From NCBI GenBank assembly GCA_963769665.1, contig CAVYMQ010000003.1, positions 620,001 through 684,000 of the forward strand: DNA of 64,000 nucleotides, written 5' to 3'. Every line of letters begins with the position of its first letter. Position 1 is the first letter of the stretch. The notes under the pieces are model-generated. The model had not been told where the DNA came from. It saw only the letters and a program-made list of their open reading frames with translations, and did not search any database. The position numbers and the translations under genes are program-made. Positions 49,080 through 57,555 of this stretch are shown here, piece after piece. This DNA is from JACCTU01 sp963769665 (lineage in GTDB: Bacteria; Actinomycetota; Thermoleophilia; Gaiellales; Gaiellaceae).

Positions 49080-50482
49080 CCCGCGCGCTCGCTCTCGCCG
49101 TCTCGGCCTTCGCGGCCGGGTTCGGAGCGCTCGCCGTTCTCCGCCACCGCTCGTTCTCGACCGGCCGCTTCGACCTGGGGAACATGACGCAGGCCGTGTG
49201 GTCGACCGCACACGGAGATCCGCTCGCCGTCACGAATCTCGCCGGGGAGCAGACGAGCCGGCTCGCGTCGCACTTCGACCCGATCCTCGTGCTCTTCGCG
49301 CCGCTCTGGCTGGTCTGGCCGAACCCCGAGGCGCTGCTCGTCGTGCAGGCAATCGCGATCGCACTCGGCGCATTGCCCGTCTACTGGCTCGCGCGCAAGC
49401 ATCTCGAGAGCGAGCGCGCGGGGCTCGGATTCGCGATCGCGTACTTGCTCTTCCCCGCGACGCAATGGCTCGCGCTCTCGGAGTTCCACCCCGTCGCACT
49501 CGCGTGCCCGTTGCTGCTGTTCGCGTTCTGGTTCCTCGACGAGGATCGCCTCGTTCCGTTCGCGATCTGCGCGGTGCTCGCGTGCACGACCAAGGAGGAG
49601 GTCGCCCTGGCCGTCGCAGGGCTCGGCCTCTGGTACGCGCTCGCACGAAGGCGGCGCGTCGCGGGGATCGCGATCGCGATCGCGGGCGCAGCGGCCGCCG
49701 CGGTCGCGCTTGGCGTGGTCGCGCACTACAACCACGGCGGCGCCCCGTTCGCCGGACGGTACGAAGAGGTCGGCGGCTCGCCGACCGGGATCCTGAAGAC
49801 GCTCGTCACCGACCCGCTCGCGATCGCAGGCGCAGCTTTCGACCTGGCCGGGCTCACGTACCTGCTCGCGCTGCTCGTTCCGCTCGCGTTCCTGCCGCTC
49901 GCCGCACCGCTCGCCCTTTTGCCTGCGCTGCCCGACCTTGCCCTCAACCTGCTCTCCTCGACCGAGACGCAGACCTCGATCCACTTCCACTACGTCGCGC
50001 CGCTGGTGCCCGCGCTCTTCGCGGCGGCCATCTTCGCGGCCGCGCGCTTCGAGCGGCCGGTCGTGAAGCCGCTCGTTGCGCTCGTGCTCGTGTCGAACTT
50101 CGTGCTCGGAGCGATCCCTCTCTGGGGCGCGATCCCCGGCGGCGAAGAACGCCAGGCGGGCGCCGCGCTGATCAGCGACCACGACCGCACCGCCCGCCGC
50201 GCGCTGCGACTCATCCCGGACGACGCCGTCGTGTCGGCTTCGAACTCGCTGGGCGCGCATCTGTCCGACCGCCGACGGTTTCTCAGCTTCCCGATCCGCG
50301 AGGACGCAACGTGGATCGCCGTGGACGAACGCTCGCCCGGCTACCTCGACCGCTTCGCCCCAGGCCCATACGCGATCGCGATCGCGCGCCTGCGCCGCGA
50401 CCCGAACTGGGAACTCGTCTTCGACGAGGACGACGTGCTCGTGTTCAGACGGGAATCGTCTGCGGCAGCAGGTACGCCGTGA
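49076..50482 (+). CDS. DUF2079 family membrane protein
   Basis: 468 residues from TTG 49076, coupled to the GT4 stop. STGRFDLGNMTQAVWSTAHGDPL with RLASHFDPILVLFAPLWLVWP is the family signature, with Asp-His acidic loop positions similar to membrane glycosyltransferases of the GT-C fold. About nine membrane helices, then a soluble C-terminal domain (LISDHDRTARRALRLIPDDAVVSASNSLGAHLSDR). May add a sugar from a polyprenyl carrier outside the cell; inference from fold and from the polyprenyl-type GT2 upstream. Overlaps the convergent gene by 38 bases. Confidence 0.8.
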   Translation: MTRALALAVSAFAAGFGALAVLRHRSFSTGRFDLGNMTQAVWSTAHGDPLAVTNLAGEQTSRLASHFDPILVLFAPLWLVWPNPEALLVVQAIAIALGALPVYWLARKHLESERAGLGFAIAYLLFPATQWLALSEFHPVALACPLLLFAFWFLDEDRLVPFAICAVLACTTKEEVALAVAGLGLWYALARRRRVAGIAIAIAGAAAAAVALGVVAHYNHGGAPFAGRYEEVGGSPTGILKTLVTDPLAIAGAAFDLAGLTYLLALLVPLAFLPLAAPLALLPALPDLALNLLSSTETQTSIHFHYVAPLVPALFAAAIFAAARFERPVVKPLVALVLVSNFVLGAIPLWGAIPGGEERQAGAALISDHDRTARRALRLIPDDAVVSASNSLGAHLSDRRRFLSFPIREDATWIAVDERSPGYLDRFAPGPYAIAIARLRRDPNWELVFDEDDVLVFRRESSAAAGTP

Positions 50483-51626
50483 ACGCGAGCGCGAGCCCGC
50501 GTGCGAGCCGGTCCTCCTCGACGGCCGCGAGCGGGACGACCCAGGCGAGGTACCACGGCGTGACGTACGGGGCGCACGCGAGCAGCGCGACCGTCCCGAG
50601 GGCGAGCCGCGCACGTCCTCGCCACGCTTCGCGCGCGAGCACCGAGTAGACGCAGACGAACACCGCCGCGAAGAGCGCGATCGCGGCGCCTTCCGGAACC
50701 CCGAGCTGTGACAGCCGGTGCGGAAGCGCGTAGCTCGTGGTCTCCCTCGCGTTGTCCGCGAGCGGGCCGAACGCGTCGAGCCACGCGAAGCCGTAACGCC
50801 ACGTCGCGAGCGCGGCGACCGCAACCGTCGTCACGGCGAACGCGCCGAGCCCGGCCCGCCGGCGCGCCGCCAGAGCGTGCAGGGGGAACAGCACGTACGG
50901 CACCCACTTCACGGCGGCACCGAGCGCCCACCCGGCGCCCCGCGCCTGGGTCGCGAGCGCGGCGAGGAGCAATGCCCCGACCCAGGCGTCGTTGTGACCA
51001 CCGCCTGCAAGATGAACCGCGAGCAACGGATTCCAGCCGACGAACGCGGCGGCGAGCGCCGGCCGCGCCGCAAACCGCGCCGCAAGCAACACCGTCGCGC
51101 AGGCGGCGAGCGCCGCAAGCGCCTTGTAGATCCACGCCGCAGCGTCGTGCGACTCGCCCGCGACCAACGCGATCGGCTCCGAGGCGAGCGTGAAACCGGG
51201 CGCGTAGACGGAGGTCGAGTCACGCCAACTCTCGCCGGACCACTGATACGCGGGATCGTCGGGAAACGCCGAGGGTGGATCCTCGTACGGGTTCGCGTCG
51301 TGGACGGTGGCGATCCGTCCGTACATCCAGTAGGTCCAGGCGTCGCTCGAGAGCATGAGCGGCGCCGCGAGCGGCACGAGCTGCACGACGAGCGCGACCA
51401 CGACGACCCCTCGAAGGGGCACGCCGCCTCGGGTGAGCCGGTGGAGCCCCGCGAGGTACGCGACGAATCCGACCGCGAGCAGCGCGAGAAAGGCCCACGC
51501 CCAGGCGCTACTGCCGACCAGCGCACCGCCTGCCTGCGGGACGAGCGGCGAGTCGTCGGGCCACGCGAGTGCGGTGCAGCCCGCGACGCACGCGAGAACG
51601 AGGAGCCCCGGCGCGAGCCGGGTCAG
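50445..51626 (-). CDS. GT-C-fold membrane glycosyltransferase-like protein (DUF2029/GT87-like)
   Basis: 393 residues from CTG 51626. The first ATG/GTG/TTG in frame (GTG 51422) would remove two clear membrane helices, LLVLACVAGCTALAW and AWAFLALLAVGFVAYLAGL, so CTG four bases after the penicillin-binding-protein stop is the better start. About ten membrane helices. The extracytoplasmic acidic loop ANPYEDPPSAFPDDPAYQWSGESWRDSTSVY carries Asp/Glu candidates of a GT-C active site, and FVGWNPLLAVHLAGGGHNDAWVGALLL is the typical GHND motif of mannosyltransferase-like families. Polyprenyl-sugar user by family. Confidence 0.72.
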   Translation of the reverse strand: MTRLAPGLLVLACVAGCTALAWPDDSPLVPQAGGALVGSSAWAWAFLALLAVGFVAYLAGLHRLTRGGVPLRGVVVVALVVQLVPLAAPLMLSSDAWTYWMYGRIATVHDANPYEDPPSAFPDDPAYQWSGESWRDSTSVYAPGFTLASEPIALVAGESHDAAAWIYKALAALAACATVLLAARFAARPALAAAFVGWNPLLAVHLAGGGHNDAWVGALLLAALATQARGAGWALGAAVKWVPYVLFPLHALAARRRAGLGAFAVTTVAVAALATWRYGFAWLDAFGPLADNARETTSYALPHRLSQLGVPEGAAIALFAAVFVCVYSVLAREAWRGRARLALGTVALLACAPYVTPWYLAWVVPLAAVEEDRLARGLALAFTAYLLPQTIPV

Positions 51627-51630
51627 ACCG

Positions 51631-53781
51631 TTATGGGACAGGCCCGGGCACCGTCGGCGGAGGCGGAGGCGGCGGCTCGGTCGGCGGAGGCGGCTCGACC
51701 GTCGTCACCGGCGGCGGCTCGGTCGGCGCGGGCGGGGGCTCGACGGGAGGAGGCGCAGGCGACGTCGTCGTCGTGCCGGCCGTGGGCGCCGCCGGCTGCG
51801 GAACGTACTCGAGCGCGTACTGCCCCTTCTCGAACGGGCGCCACTCCGGGCTGTGGTTTGGTTGCTTCCAGTCGAACACGGCCCGATGCTCCATCGCCAC
51901 GAGCATGAAGCGCCGCCAGATGTCCGCCGGGAAGGTTCCGCCGGCGACGGAGATCCCGTGCACGTTCTGCATCGGGATCTGCCCCTGCGGATACCCGACC
52001 CAGACGACGGTCTCGAGCTGCGGAGTGAACCCGGCGAACCACGCGTCGGCGTGATTGTCCGTCGTGCCCGTCTTGCCCGCGGCCGGGCGCCCGATCTGCG
52101 CGCCCACGCCGGTCCCCGAGTAGACGTTGGCCTCCAGGATCTTCGTCACCTCGTAGGCGACCCAGTCGGCGAGCACGCGCTTGCGCTTCGGCTTGCCCCA
52201 GTCGGTCTCGTCGTCCTCCTTGCCGCCCGGGAGCACGACCTTCCTGATCGCCATCGGCTCGGAGTGGATACCGCCCGCGGCCAGCGTCGCGTAGGCAGAT
52301 GCCATCTCGAGCGGCGAGACGGAGATCGCTCCCAGCCCCATCGCCGGCACGATCTCGTTCGCGGGCACGGTCACGCCCATCTTGCGTGCGACGGCCGCGA
52401 CGGTCTCCGGGCCGACGTCGAGCGTCAGCTGCGCGTACACCGTGTTGTCGGAGCTGAGCGTCGCGCGGGTGATCGACACCGAGCCGAGGTACGAGTTGCT
52501 GTAGGTCTTGACCTCCCAAGGCTCGGTCAGCGGGTCCGGCTGGTACGGGAAGGGCGCCGATGTGTAGTACGTCGTGTCTGGGTTGACGCCGCGCTCGACC
52601 GCTGCGGTCAGCACGAACGTCTTGAACGTCGAGCCGGCCTGACGCCTCCCCTGCGAGACGAGGTTGTACTGATTCTTCTTCGAGTTCGGCGTCACGGCGA
52701 CCATCGCGCGGATCGCGCCGTTGTTCGGGTCGATCGAGACGACCGCGGACGACGGGTCGGTCTTGTACGGAAGCGTGTCCTGAATCGCGCGGCGCGCGGC
52801 GATCTGCAGCTTGCGGTCGACGGTCGTGTAGACGCGGAGCCCGCCGGAGCGCACCGTCGCGCCGCCGTACTCCTTGACGAGCTCGTTGTAGACGTACGAG
52901 AAGAAGTACGGCTCGCGGATCCGCTGGTAGAGCTTGCCGGGCTTCAGCTTGAGGTTCCGCTCCGCGATTGCGACGTTGTACTCGGCCGACGTGATCGCGC
53001 CGGTCTGGAACATCGCGCGCAGCACCTCGTCGCGTCGGGCGAGCGCTCGCTCCGGGCGAAGGAAGGGGTCGTACGTCGTCGGCGCCTGCGTCAGCCCCGC
53101 GAGGAGCGCCGCCTGCTCGATCTTCAGTGCGCGAGCGGGGACCGAGAAGTACGTCCGCGACGCGGCCTCGACCCCGTACGCGTGGTTGCCGTAGTAGACC
53201 TGGTTCATGTAGCTGGTGAGGATCCGCTCCTTCGACCACGAGCGGTCGAGCTTGATCGCGAGGCACGCCTCCTTGAGCTTGCGCTCGAGCGTTCGCTCCC
53301 GCGAGATGTAGAGGTTGCGCACGAGCTGCTGCGTGATCGTCGAGCCGCCCTCGACCACGCGCTTCTCGCTCAGGTTCTTCACGGCGGCGCGCGCGATGCC
53401 TTCGACGTCGACGCCACTGTGATGGTAGAAGCGCCGGTCCTCGATCGCGACCGTCGCCGCCGGCATCCACTTGCTGATCCGGGTCGCCGGAACCGGCTGC
53501 CGGTTGCGCTCGGCGGGAATCGAGCCCAGCAACGAGTTGTCGACGGCGTAGACGAAGGAGTTCTCGCCGATCTCGACCGGGCGCAGTTGGTCGAGGTCGA
53601 CGTTCGCGCACATCACCGCCGCGCTGCCGGCGCCGCCGGCGGGGAGCACGACGACGACGAGCGCGATCAGGCCGATCGCGATCAGCGCAAGCTTCTGCTT
53701 GTGACGACGCGTCGCGCGGCGTCTACTCCGACGGCGGCGGCCGCGGTCGGGCAGGTCGGGGAGCGGAAGGCGGGGGCTCAC
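51631..53781 (-). CDS. class A penicillin-binding protein (transglycosylase/transpeptidase)
   Basis: 716 residues. Basic cytoplasmic N-terminus, TM ~31-46, GT51 domain with catalytic Glu114 (EDRRFYHHSG) and GGSTITQQLVRNLY, then a transpeptidase domain with Ser in QAGSTFKTF (SxxK), SSDNTVY (SxN) and GKTGTTD (KTG). The tail after ~655 is a Pro/Thr/Glu-rich repeat (PPPTEPPP-like, ~50 residues), probably a flexible wall-spanning stalk. Polymerises and cross-links peptidoglycan on the outer face. ATGA overlap with the MscS gene upstream. Confidence 0.93.
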   Translation of the reverse strand: MSPRLPLPDLPDRGRRRRSRRRATRRHKQKLALIAIGLIALVVVVLPAGGAGSAAVMCANVDLDQLRPVEIGENSFVYAVDNSLLGSIPAERNRQPVPATRISKWMPAATVAIEDRRFYHHSGVDVEGIARAAVKNLSEKRVVEGGSTITQQLVRNLYISRERTLERKLKEACLAIKLDRSWSKERILTSYMNQVYYGNHAYGVEAASRTYFSVPARALKIEQAALLAGLTQAPTTYDPFLRPERALARRDEVLRAMFQTGAITSAEYNVAIAERNLKLKPGKLYQRIREPYFFSYVYNELVKEYGGATVRSGGLRVYTTVDRKLQIAARRAIQDTLPYKTDPSSAVVSIDPNNGAIRAMVAVTPNSKKNQYNLVSQGRRQAGSTFKTFVLTAAVERGVNPDTTYYTSAPFPYQPDPLTEPWEVKTYSNSYLGSVSITRATLSSDNTVYAQLTLDVGPETVAAVARKMGVTVPANEIVPAMGLGAISVSPLEMASAYATLAAGGIHSEPMAIRKVVLPGGKEDDETDWGKPKRKRVLADWVAYEVTKILEANVYSGTGVGAQIGRPAAGKTGTTDNHADAWFAGFTPQLETVVWVGYPQGQIPMQNVHGISVAGGTFPADIWRRFMLVAMEHRAVFDWKQPNHSPEWRPFEKGQYALEYVPQPAAPTAGTTTTSPAPPPVEPPPAPTEPPPVTTVEPPPPTEPPPPPPPTVPGPVP

Positions 53782-54497
53782 CCGAGCACACCTTCCTCAC
53801 GGAGCCGCTTGTGGGCGCGAAGCCTGAGCTCGTGCTCGAGCTCCTCCGCGTTGCCGTGCGGCGACGGCACGCGGACGGTGACCGTCGCGTTTCCTTCCAG
53901 CCCGCTGAGGACGACCCGCGCCCCGTCGTACTGCGCGATCTCCTCGCGAAGGGCGTCCACGGCGGCGGCGACATCCTGCGCGAGCGGCACTTCCACCTTG
54001 ATCTCTGCCACCGTGTTCACGCTCCGAATAGTCGAGTTGCGGATGGTATCCGAGGCGAGCGTGTCGTTCGGGATCACGAGCCGCGCCCCGTCGGTGAGCC
54101 GAATGAACGTGTAGGTGAGGCCGATCTCCTCGACCCGGCCGCTCTGGTCGTCCACCGTGATCAGGTCGCCGAGCCGAAACGGCTGGGAGACCGCGATCAG
54201 GATCCCGGCGAAGAAGTTCGAAAGCGTCTTCTGCGCCGCCAGGCCGAGGATGAGCCCGAGGATCGCCGTCGAGGCGAGCACCGCGCCGGCGACCGCGCGC
54301 ACGGACGGGATCGTCAGCAGGGCGGAGAAGAACCCGATCGCGACGATCACGGTCGTCACCGTCCGCCGCAGGACGCGATAGCGGGTCGCCACCACGGGGT
54401 CGAGCGTGCGCCTCGCCATCCGGCGATCGACGATCCGCGCCAGCACGACGGCGACGAGCACGACGGCCGCGGCGATGGCGATCGGTTCCCAGTCCAT
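53778..54497 (-). CDS. MscS-family mechanosensitive channel
   Basis: 239 residues. TM segments at ~5-23 (IAIAAAVVLVAVVLARIV), ~47-68 and the pore helix VLASTAILGLILGLAAQKTLSNFFAGILIAV (~70-103), followed by the beta domain (PFRLGDLITVDDQSGRVEEIGLTYTFIRLTDGARLVIPN) and an alpha/beta C-terminal part. A three-TM small-conductance channel that releases solutes on osmotic downshock. Encoded just upstream of the class A PBP, so possibly part of an envelope operon. Confidence 0.9.
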   Translation of the reverse strand: MDWEPIAIAAAVVLVAVVLARIVDRRMARRTLDPVVATRYRVLRRTVTTVIVAIGFFSALLTIPSVRAVAGAVLASTAILGLILGLAAQKTLSNFFAGILIAVSQPFRLGDLITVDDQSGRVEEIGLTYTFIRLTDGARLVIPNDTLASDTIRNSTIRSVNTVAEIKVEVPLAQDVAAAVDALREEIAQYDGARVVLSGLEGNATVTVRVPSPHGNAEELEHELRLRAHKRLREEGVLG

Positions 54498-54510
54498 CCG
54501 CGTCTATTCC

Positions 54511-54915
54511 CTAGGGGTCGAGCGGCTTCCTGCCGGAGAAGCCCTCGTCGATCCCGTGCCAGTGGTCGATCTCGTCCTCGCCGAGGCGCCAGCAGAGAAA
54601 GGCCCCGGCGCCGGCGACCCGCGCCGGGAAGTCGACGAGGCCGGTGTCCGGGTCCTTCACGACCCCACCGAGCTCGTGGATTGCGTTCACGCAGCGGGCG
54701 ACGCCGGCGTGCTCGCGGGCGATCTGCTCGTCGAGGGCGGCCGCGCCGACCGAGTCGACTCCGCCGCCGTTCCCCGCGATCTGCAAGGCGAGCTTCCTCC
54801 GCTCGAGCTGAGCCGCCGCCAGCGACGCCCGGTGCTCGATGAGCTGCTCGGCGAGCGGTCGAACCTGTGGGAGCAGTGCGTTCGCCTCCTCGCGGGTGAA
54901 GTGTCTCGACGCCAC
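54511..54915 (-). CDS. DUF2203 family protein
   Basis: 134 residues from GTG 54915 (MASRHFTREEANALLPQ, the normal family start). HFTREEANALLPQVRPLAEQLIEHR is a long helix, and the C-terminal GGVVKDPDTGLVDFPARVAGAGAFLCWRLGEDEIDHWHGIDEGFSGRKPL (location only) contains the conserved DFPA and CWRLGE-IxxWH features. Cytoplasmic, function unknown. The start codon is 24 bases from that of the divergent CPBP gene. Confidence 0.85.
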   Translation of the reverse strand: MASRHFTREEANALLPQVRPLAEQLIEHRASLAAAQLERRKLALQIAGNGGGVDSVGAAALDEQIAREHAGVARCVNAIHELGGVVKDPDTGLVDFPARVAGAGAFLCWRLGEDEIDHWHGIDEGFSGRKPLDP

Positions 54916-54920
54916 CCCCG

Positions 54921-54926
54921 TATGAT
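54921..54926 (+). promoter_or_regulatory. -10 element for the CPBP gene
   Basis: TATGAT is an almost perfect sigma-70 -10 hexamer lying 13 bases before GTG 54940. It contains the ATG at 54922, which would make that codon a promoter base rather than the true start. A matching -35 is not evident in the overlapping DUF2203 coding region. Confidence 0.4.
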
Positions 54927-54939
54927 CGAGAGGAAGGTG

Positions 54940-55638
54940 GTGGCCGCTCGTCAACGAGACTCGGCGGAGCGCGCCGTCCATCCGACGAGGCTCTCGATCT
55001 GGCTCGCCCTCATGGCGCTGCTCACGTTCGCGCAGGTCTACGGACGGTACGTCGCCGACTCCGACACGATCGACGACCCGCTGTACAGCTCGAGCTTCGC
55101 CGCCTCGAGCCTCGTGCAGTGGATCCTGCTCGGCGGCATCGCGCTCGGGCTCGCCGTCGGTGCGAGAGAGCTCCTCGCGCTGCGGACACCGCATCGCGTG
55201 GGTCGCGCGGTCCTGATCGCGATCGCGACGTTCCTGCTCGTCGTGCTCGCCGGCGCCATCCTGAGCTCGCTCGGCCTGAACCCGTCGAGCGAGCAGGGCC
55301 TGGTGCCGGACGAGTGGCCTCCTCCCGACCAGGCGGTGTTCGCGGTCAACATCGCGCTCGTCGTGCTCGTCGGGCCGCTGGTCGAGGAGCTCCTGTTCCG
55401 CGGGCTCGGCTTCAGTCTGTTCCGACCCTTCGGGCGCATGGTCGCGATCGTGGGCTCGGCTGCGATCTTCGCCGCCATCCACGGCCTCGTCGAGGGCTTC
55501 GCGCTCATCTTCCTGCTCGGACTCGGGCTCGCGCTGATGCGCGACGTGACCGGGAGCGTCCTTCCGGGGTATGCGCTGCACGCGGCCTTCAACGCGGTGG
55601 CCGTGACGGCCGCGGCGTTGTCTTCTTCGACAAGCTGA
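54940..55638 (+). CDS. CPBP-family intramembrane metalloprotease
   Basis: 232 residues from GTG 54940, which has AGAGG 6 bases upstream (ATG 54922 is a possible longer start). Six or more membrane helices. The CPBP motifs are complete: EE-xxx-R in GPLVEELLFRGLGFSLF, the His of FAAIHGLVEGFAL and the final HAAFNAVAV. Intramembrane zinc protease of the ABI/Rce1 family, sometimes involved in bacteriocin self-immunity or prenyl-protein processing; substrate unknown. Short gap (16 bases) to the L,D-transpeptidase gene. Confidence 0.87.
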   Translation: MAARQRDSAERAVHPTRLSIWLALMALLTFAQVYGRYVADSDTIDDPLYSSSFAASSLVQWILLGGIALGLAVGARELLALRTPHRVGRAVLIAIATFLLVVLAGAILSSLGLNPSSEQGLVPDEWPPPDQAVFAVNIALVVLVGPLVEELLFRGLGFSLFRPFGRMVAIVGSAAIFAAIHGLVEGFALIFLLGLGLALMRDVTGSVLPGYALHAAFNAVAVTAAALSSSTS

Positions 55639-55654
55639 GGTTATTGTCACGGTT

Positions 55655-56761
55655 GTGCGTCGCGTGGCCGTCTGCGTCATCGCCCTGGTGCTCGCGCCTG
55701 CCGCACACGCGTCCGACTTCTCGCTCGAGCTCACCGCACCGTCGTCCGCCACGTTCGGCGACACGATCGTGCTGCGCGGCCGAGTCGTCCCGGCCCTCGC
55801 CGACGCACCGGTCACGGTGCTCAGGGACGGCGTGGCGCTCGGAACCGCCACGACCGGCGCAGACGGAACGTTCGGGCTCCGCACGAAGGTCGAAGGTCCG
55901 GCCGTCTACTCCGCGACCGCCGGCGAGCTCGTCTCGGCTCCGGCCGGGCTCGCCGCGAAGCCGCGCCTGACGACACGCGTCGTTGGCTCCGGCGTGGTGG
56001 GCGCGCCGCTCCGCTTGCAGGTCACCGTGCAGCCGGCGCGAGCGTTCCAGGTCGACGCACGTCGCGGCTCCCGCGTCTGGCTGTCGAAGAGCTACAGCGG
56101 CACCGCACGCATCCGGTTCTCCACGCTCGCCGCCTGGACCTACCGGGCGCGTGTCTCCGTTCCCGCCGATGGGGGCTGGCTCGCCGTCGAGCGCTCGGTC
56201 ACCGCCGGCGTCGTGCAACCGCGGCTCGCACTCGGCTCGCGCGGCCCGAGCGTGCGGGTCCTCGAGTCACGCCTGCGAGAGCTTCGCTATGCGCTCCCGA
56301 GCGCGGACTCGCTCTACGGACTCGACACGTACCAGGCAGTGCTGGCCTTCCAGAAGGTCAACCGGTTGCCGTGGACCGGTCGTGTCGACGCACGGGTCTG
56401 GAAGCGGCTGCGCGCGGCGAGCCCGCCGCGACCCCGTTACGGCGGCGACCACATCGAGGTCAGCAAGGGCAGCCAGTACCTGCTCGTGGTGCAGGGCGGC
56501 AAGACCCAGCTCGTCGTGCACGTCTCGACCGGAGCGACCGGCAACACGCCGATCGGCCACTGGCAGGTGTACCGCAAGGTGACCGGGTGGGACTGGGTGC
56601 TGTGGTACCCGATGTACTTCCTGCGCGGGTTCGCGATCCACGGCTACCCGTCGGTGCCCGCGTATCCGGCCTCGCACGGCTGCGTGCGCGTGCCGATGTG
56701 GGTCGCTCCCCAGCTCTACTCGCGGATCGGCTGGGGCCAGACGATCTACGTGTACTGGTAG
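55655..56761 (+). CDS. L,D-transpeptidase with peptidoglycan-binding domain
   Basis: 368 residues, GTG start. Signal peptide VAVCVIALVLAPAAHASD, an Ig-like beta domain ~20-185 (LTAPSSATFGDTIVLRGRVVP, repeated style again from ~107), a PG-binding domain ~190-255 (GSRGPSVRVLESRLRELRY ... AVLAFQKVNRLPWTGRVD) and a YkuD catalytic domain ~265-368 with HGYPS...SHGCVR (Cys343). Makes 3-3 cross-links in peptidoglycan or anchors proteins. Followed by a pair of hairpins that probably terminate transcription. Confidence 0.92.
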   Translation: MRRVAVCVIALVLAPAAHASDFSLELTAPSSATFGDTIVLRGRVVPALADAPVTVLRDGVALGTATTGADGTFGLRTKVEGPAVYSATAGELVSAPAGLAAKPRLTTRVVGSGVVGAPLRLQVTVQPARAFQVDARRGSRVWLSKSYSGTARIRFSTLAAWTYRARVSVPADGGWLAVERSVTAGVVQPRLALGSRGPSVRVLESRLRELRYALPSADSLYGLDTYQAVLAFQKVNRLPWTGRVDARVWKRLRAASPPRPRYGGDHIEVSKGSQYLLVVQGGKTQLVVHVSTGATGNTPIGHWQVYRKVTGWDWVLWYPMYFLRGFAIHGYPSVPAYPASHGCVRVPMWVAPQLYSRIGWGQTIYVYW

Positions 56762-56791
56762 CGGGCAGTTGAACGGGGGATCGCCGCGACC

Positions 56792-56853
56792 GCGGCCGCG
56801 AAGCGGCCGCCTTTAGGGGTTTCCGCGCGTCGTGAATCCGCGCAAGCGGATTC
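56792..56853. terminator. two perfect hairpins after the L,D-transpeptidase gene
   Basis: GCGGCCGC (56792-56799), loop GAA, GCGGCCGC (56803-56810), followed by CTTTAG. Then GAATCCGC (56834-56841), tetraloop GCAA, GCGGATTC (56846-56853). The region lies between convergent genes and both hairpins are symmetrical, so they can act on either strand. T-tracts are short, so termination is likely but not certain. Confidence 0.6.
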
Positions 56854-56870
56854 GCGTCCTGCGCAAAGAG

Positions 56871-57374
56871 TCAGCGCTCCTCTTCGTCGTCGACCTCGGC
56901 GAACTGCTCGGGTGAGACGTCCTCGAGGAAGCGCTTGAACTCGGAGACGATCTCCTCCTCGTTCACCTCATCGCCCTCGAACTCGATCGCCGACTCCTCG
57001 ATCACCTGGTCCGCGGCGAAGATCGGCGCCTCCGCGCGGATCGCGAGCGCGATCGCGTCGGATGGCCGCGAGTCGACCTCGACCTCGGTCCCGTCGAGCT
57101 GAACCGTGACCTGCGCGTAGAACGTGTTCTCGCGCAGCTCGGTCACCGTGATCCGGGTGACGCGAGCGTCGAGCTCGCTGAGGATCTCGGTCAGGAGGTC
57201 GTGGGTCATCGGGCGCGGCGTCGCCGCACCCTGCAGCTTCATCAGGATCGCGGCCGCCTCGGACTGGCCGATCCAGATCGGCAGGTACCGGTTGCCGTCC
57301 TTCGTCTTGAGCAGGACGATCGGCTGCTTGCCAACCAAGTCGAAGCTGACCCCGTAGATGTCCATCTCATGCAC
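56871..57374 (-). CDS. bifunctional nuclease family protein (DUF151)
   Basis: 167 residues, GTG start with GAGGAG 7 bases upstream. IYGVSFDLVGKQPIVLLKTKDGNRYLPIWIGQSEAAAIL, HDLLTEILSELDARVTRITVTELRENTFYAQV and RPSDAIALAIRAEAPIFAADQVIEES are the DUF151 core; the C-terminal ~30 residues are acidic. Plant and bacterial members have been reported with RNase/DNase activity; many genomes carry it near recombination or housekeeping genes. Faces a terminator on its 3' side and tRNA-Ile on its 5' side. Confidence 0.88.
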   Translation of the reverse strand: MHEMDIYGVSFDLVGKQPIVLLKTKDGNRYLPIWIGQSEAAAILMKLQGAATPRPMTHDLLTEILSELDARVTRITVTELRENTFYAQVTVQLDGTEVEVDSRPSDAIALAIRAEAPIFAADQVIEESAIEFEGDEVNEEEIVSEFKRFLEDVSPEQFAEVDDEEER

Positions 57375-57430
57375 CGGACGGCTCCTCGTCTGAGTCTAGC
57401 TCAGGGGTTTTTCCGCCCAACGAACGCGAA

Positions 57431-57452
57431 AACGCCGGCGCGGGCCGGCGTT
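57431..57452 (-). terminator. intrinsic terminator after tRNA-Ile
   Basis: On the minus strand AACGCCGGC-CCGC-GCCGGCGTT (complement of 57431-57452), a perfect 9-bp stem with a 4-base loop, runs into TTTTC. It begins 4 bases after the tRNA 3' end. A standard position for a tRNA terminator. Confidence 0.6.
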
Positions 57453-57456
57453 CGAG

Positions 57457-57530
57457 TGGGCGATCGTGGATTCGAACCACGGACCTCCGCCTTATCAGAG
57501 CGGCGCTCTAACCAACTGAGCTAATCGCCC
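57457..57530 (-). tRNA. tRNA-Ile (GAT)
   Basis: 74 bases, complete cloverleaf on the minus strand: acceptor GGGCGAT/ATCGCCC, D arm AGCTCAGTTGGTTAGAGC, anticodon loop CTGATAA with anticodon GAT (Ile), T arm GTGG-TTCGAAT-CCAC, discriminator A. CCA is not encoded. Not part of an rRNA operon here; it stands alone between the DUF151 gene and a small unknown gene. Confidence 0.97.
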
Positions 57531-57555
57531 GAAGCAGGCCGCAGTGTAGCGAGGG

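Noticed and set aside
54511..55884. 457-residue minus-strand frame extending the DUF2203 gene upstream
   Set aside because: The extension is antisense to the CPBP gene; only the last 134 residues match DUF2203 and a GTG gives the normal start.
56792..56810. GCGGCCGC repeats as a site-specific recombination or protein-binding pair
   Set aside because: Each is a self-complementary octamer and together they make a simple hairpin in a convergent gap; a terminator explains them.
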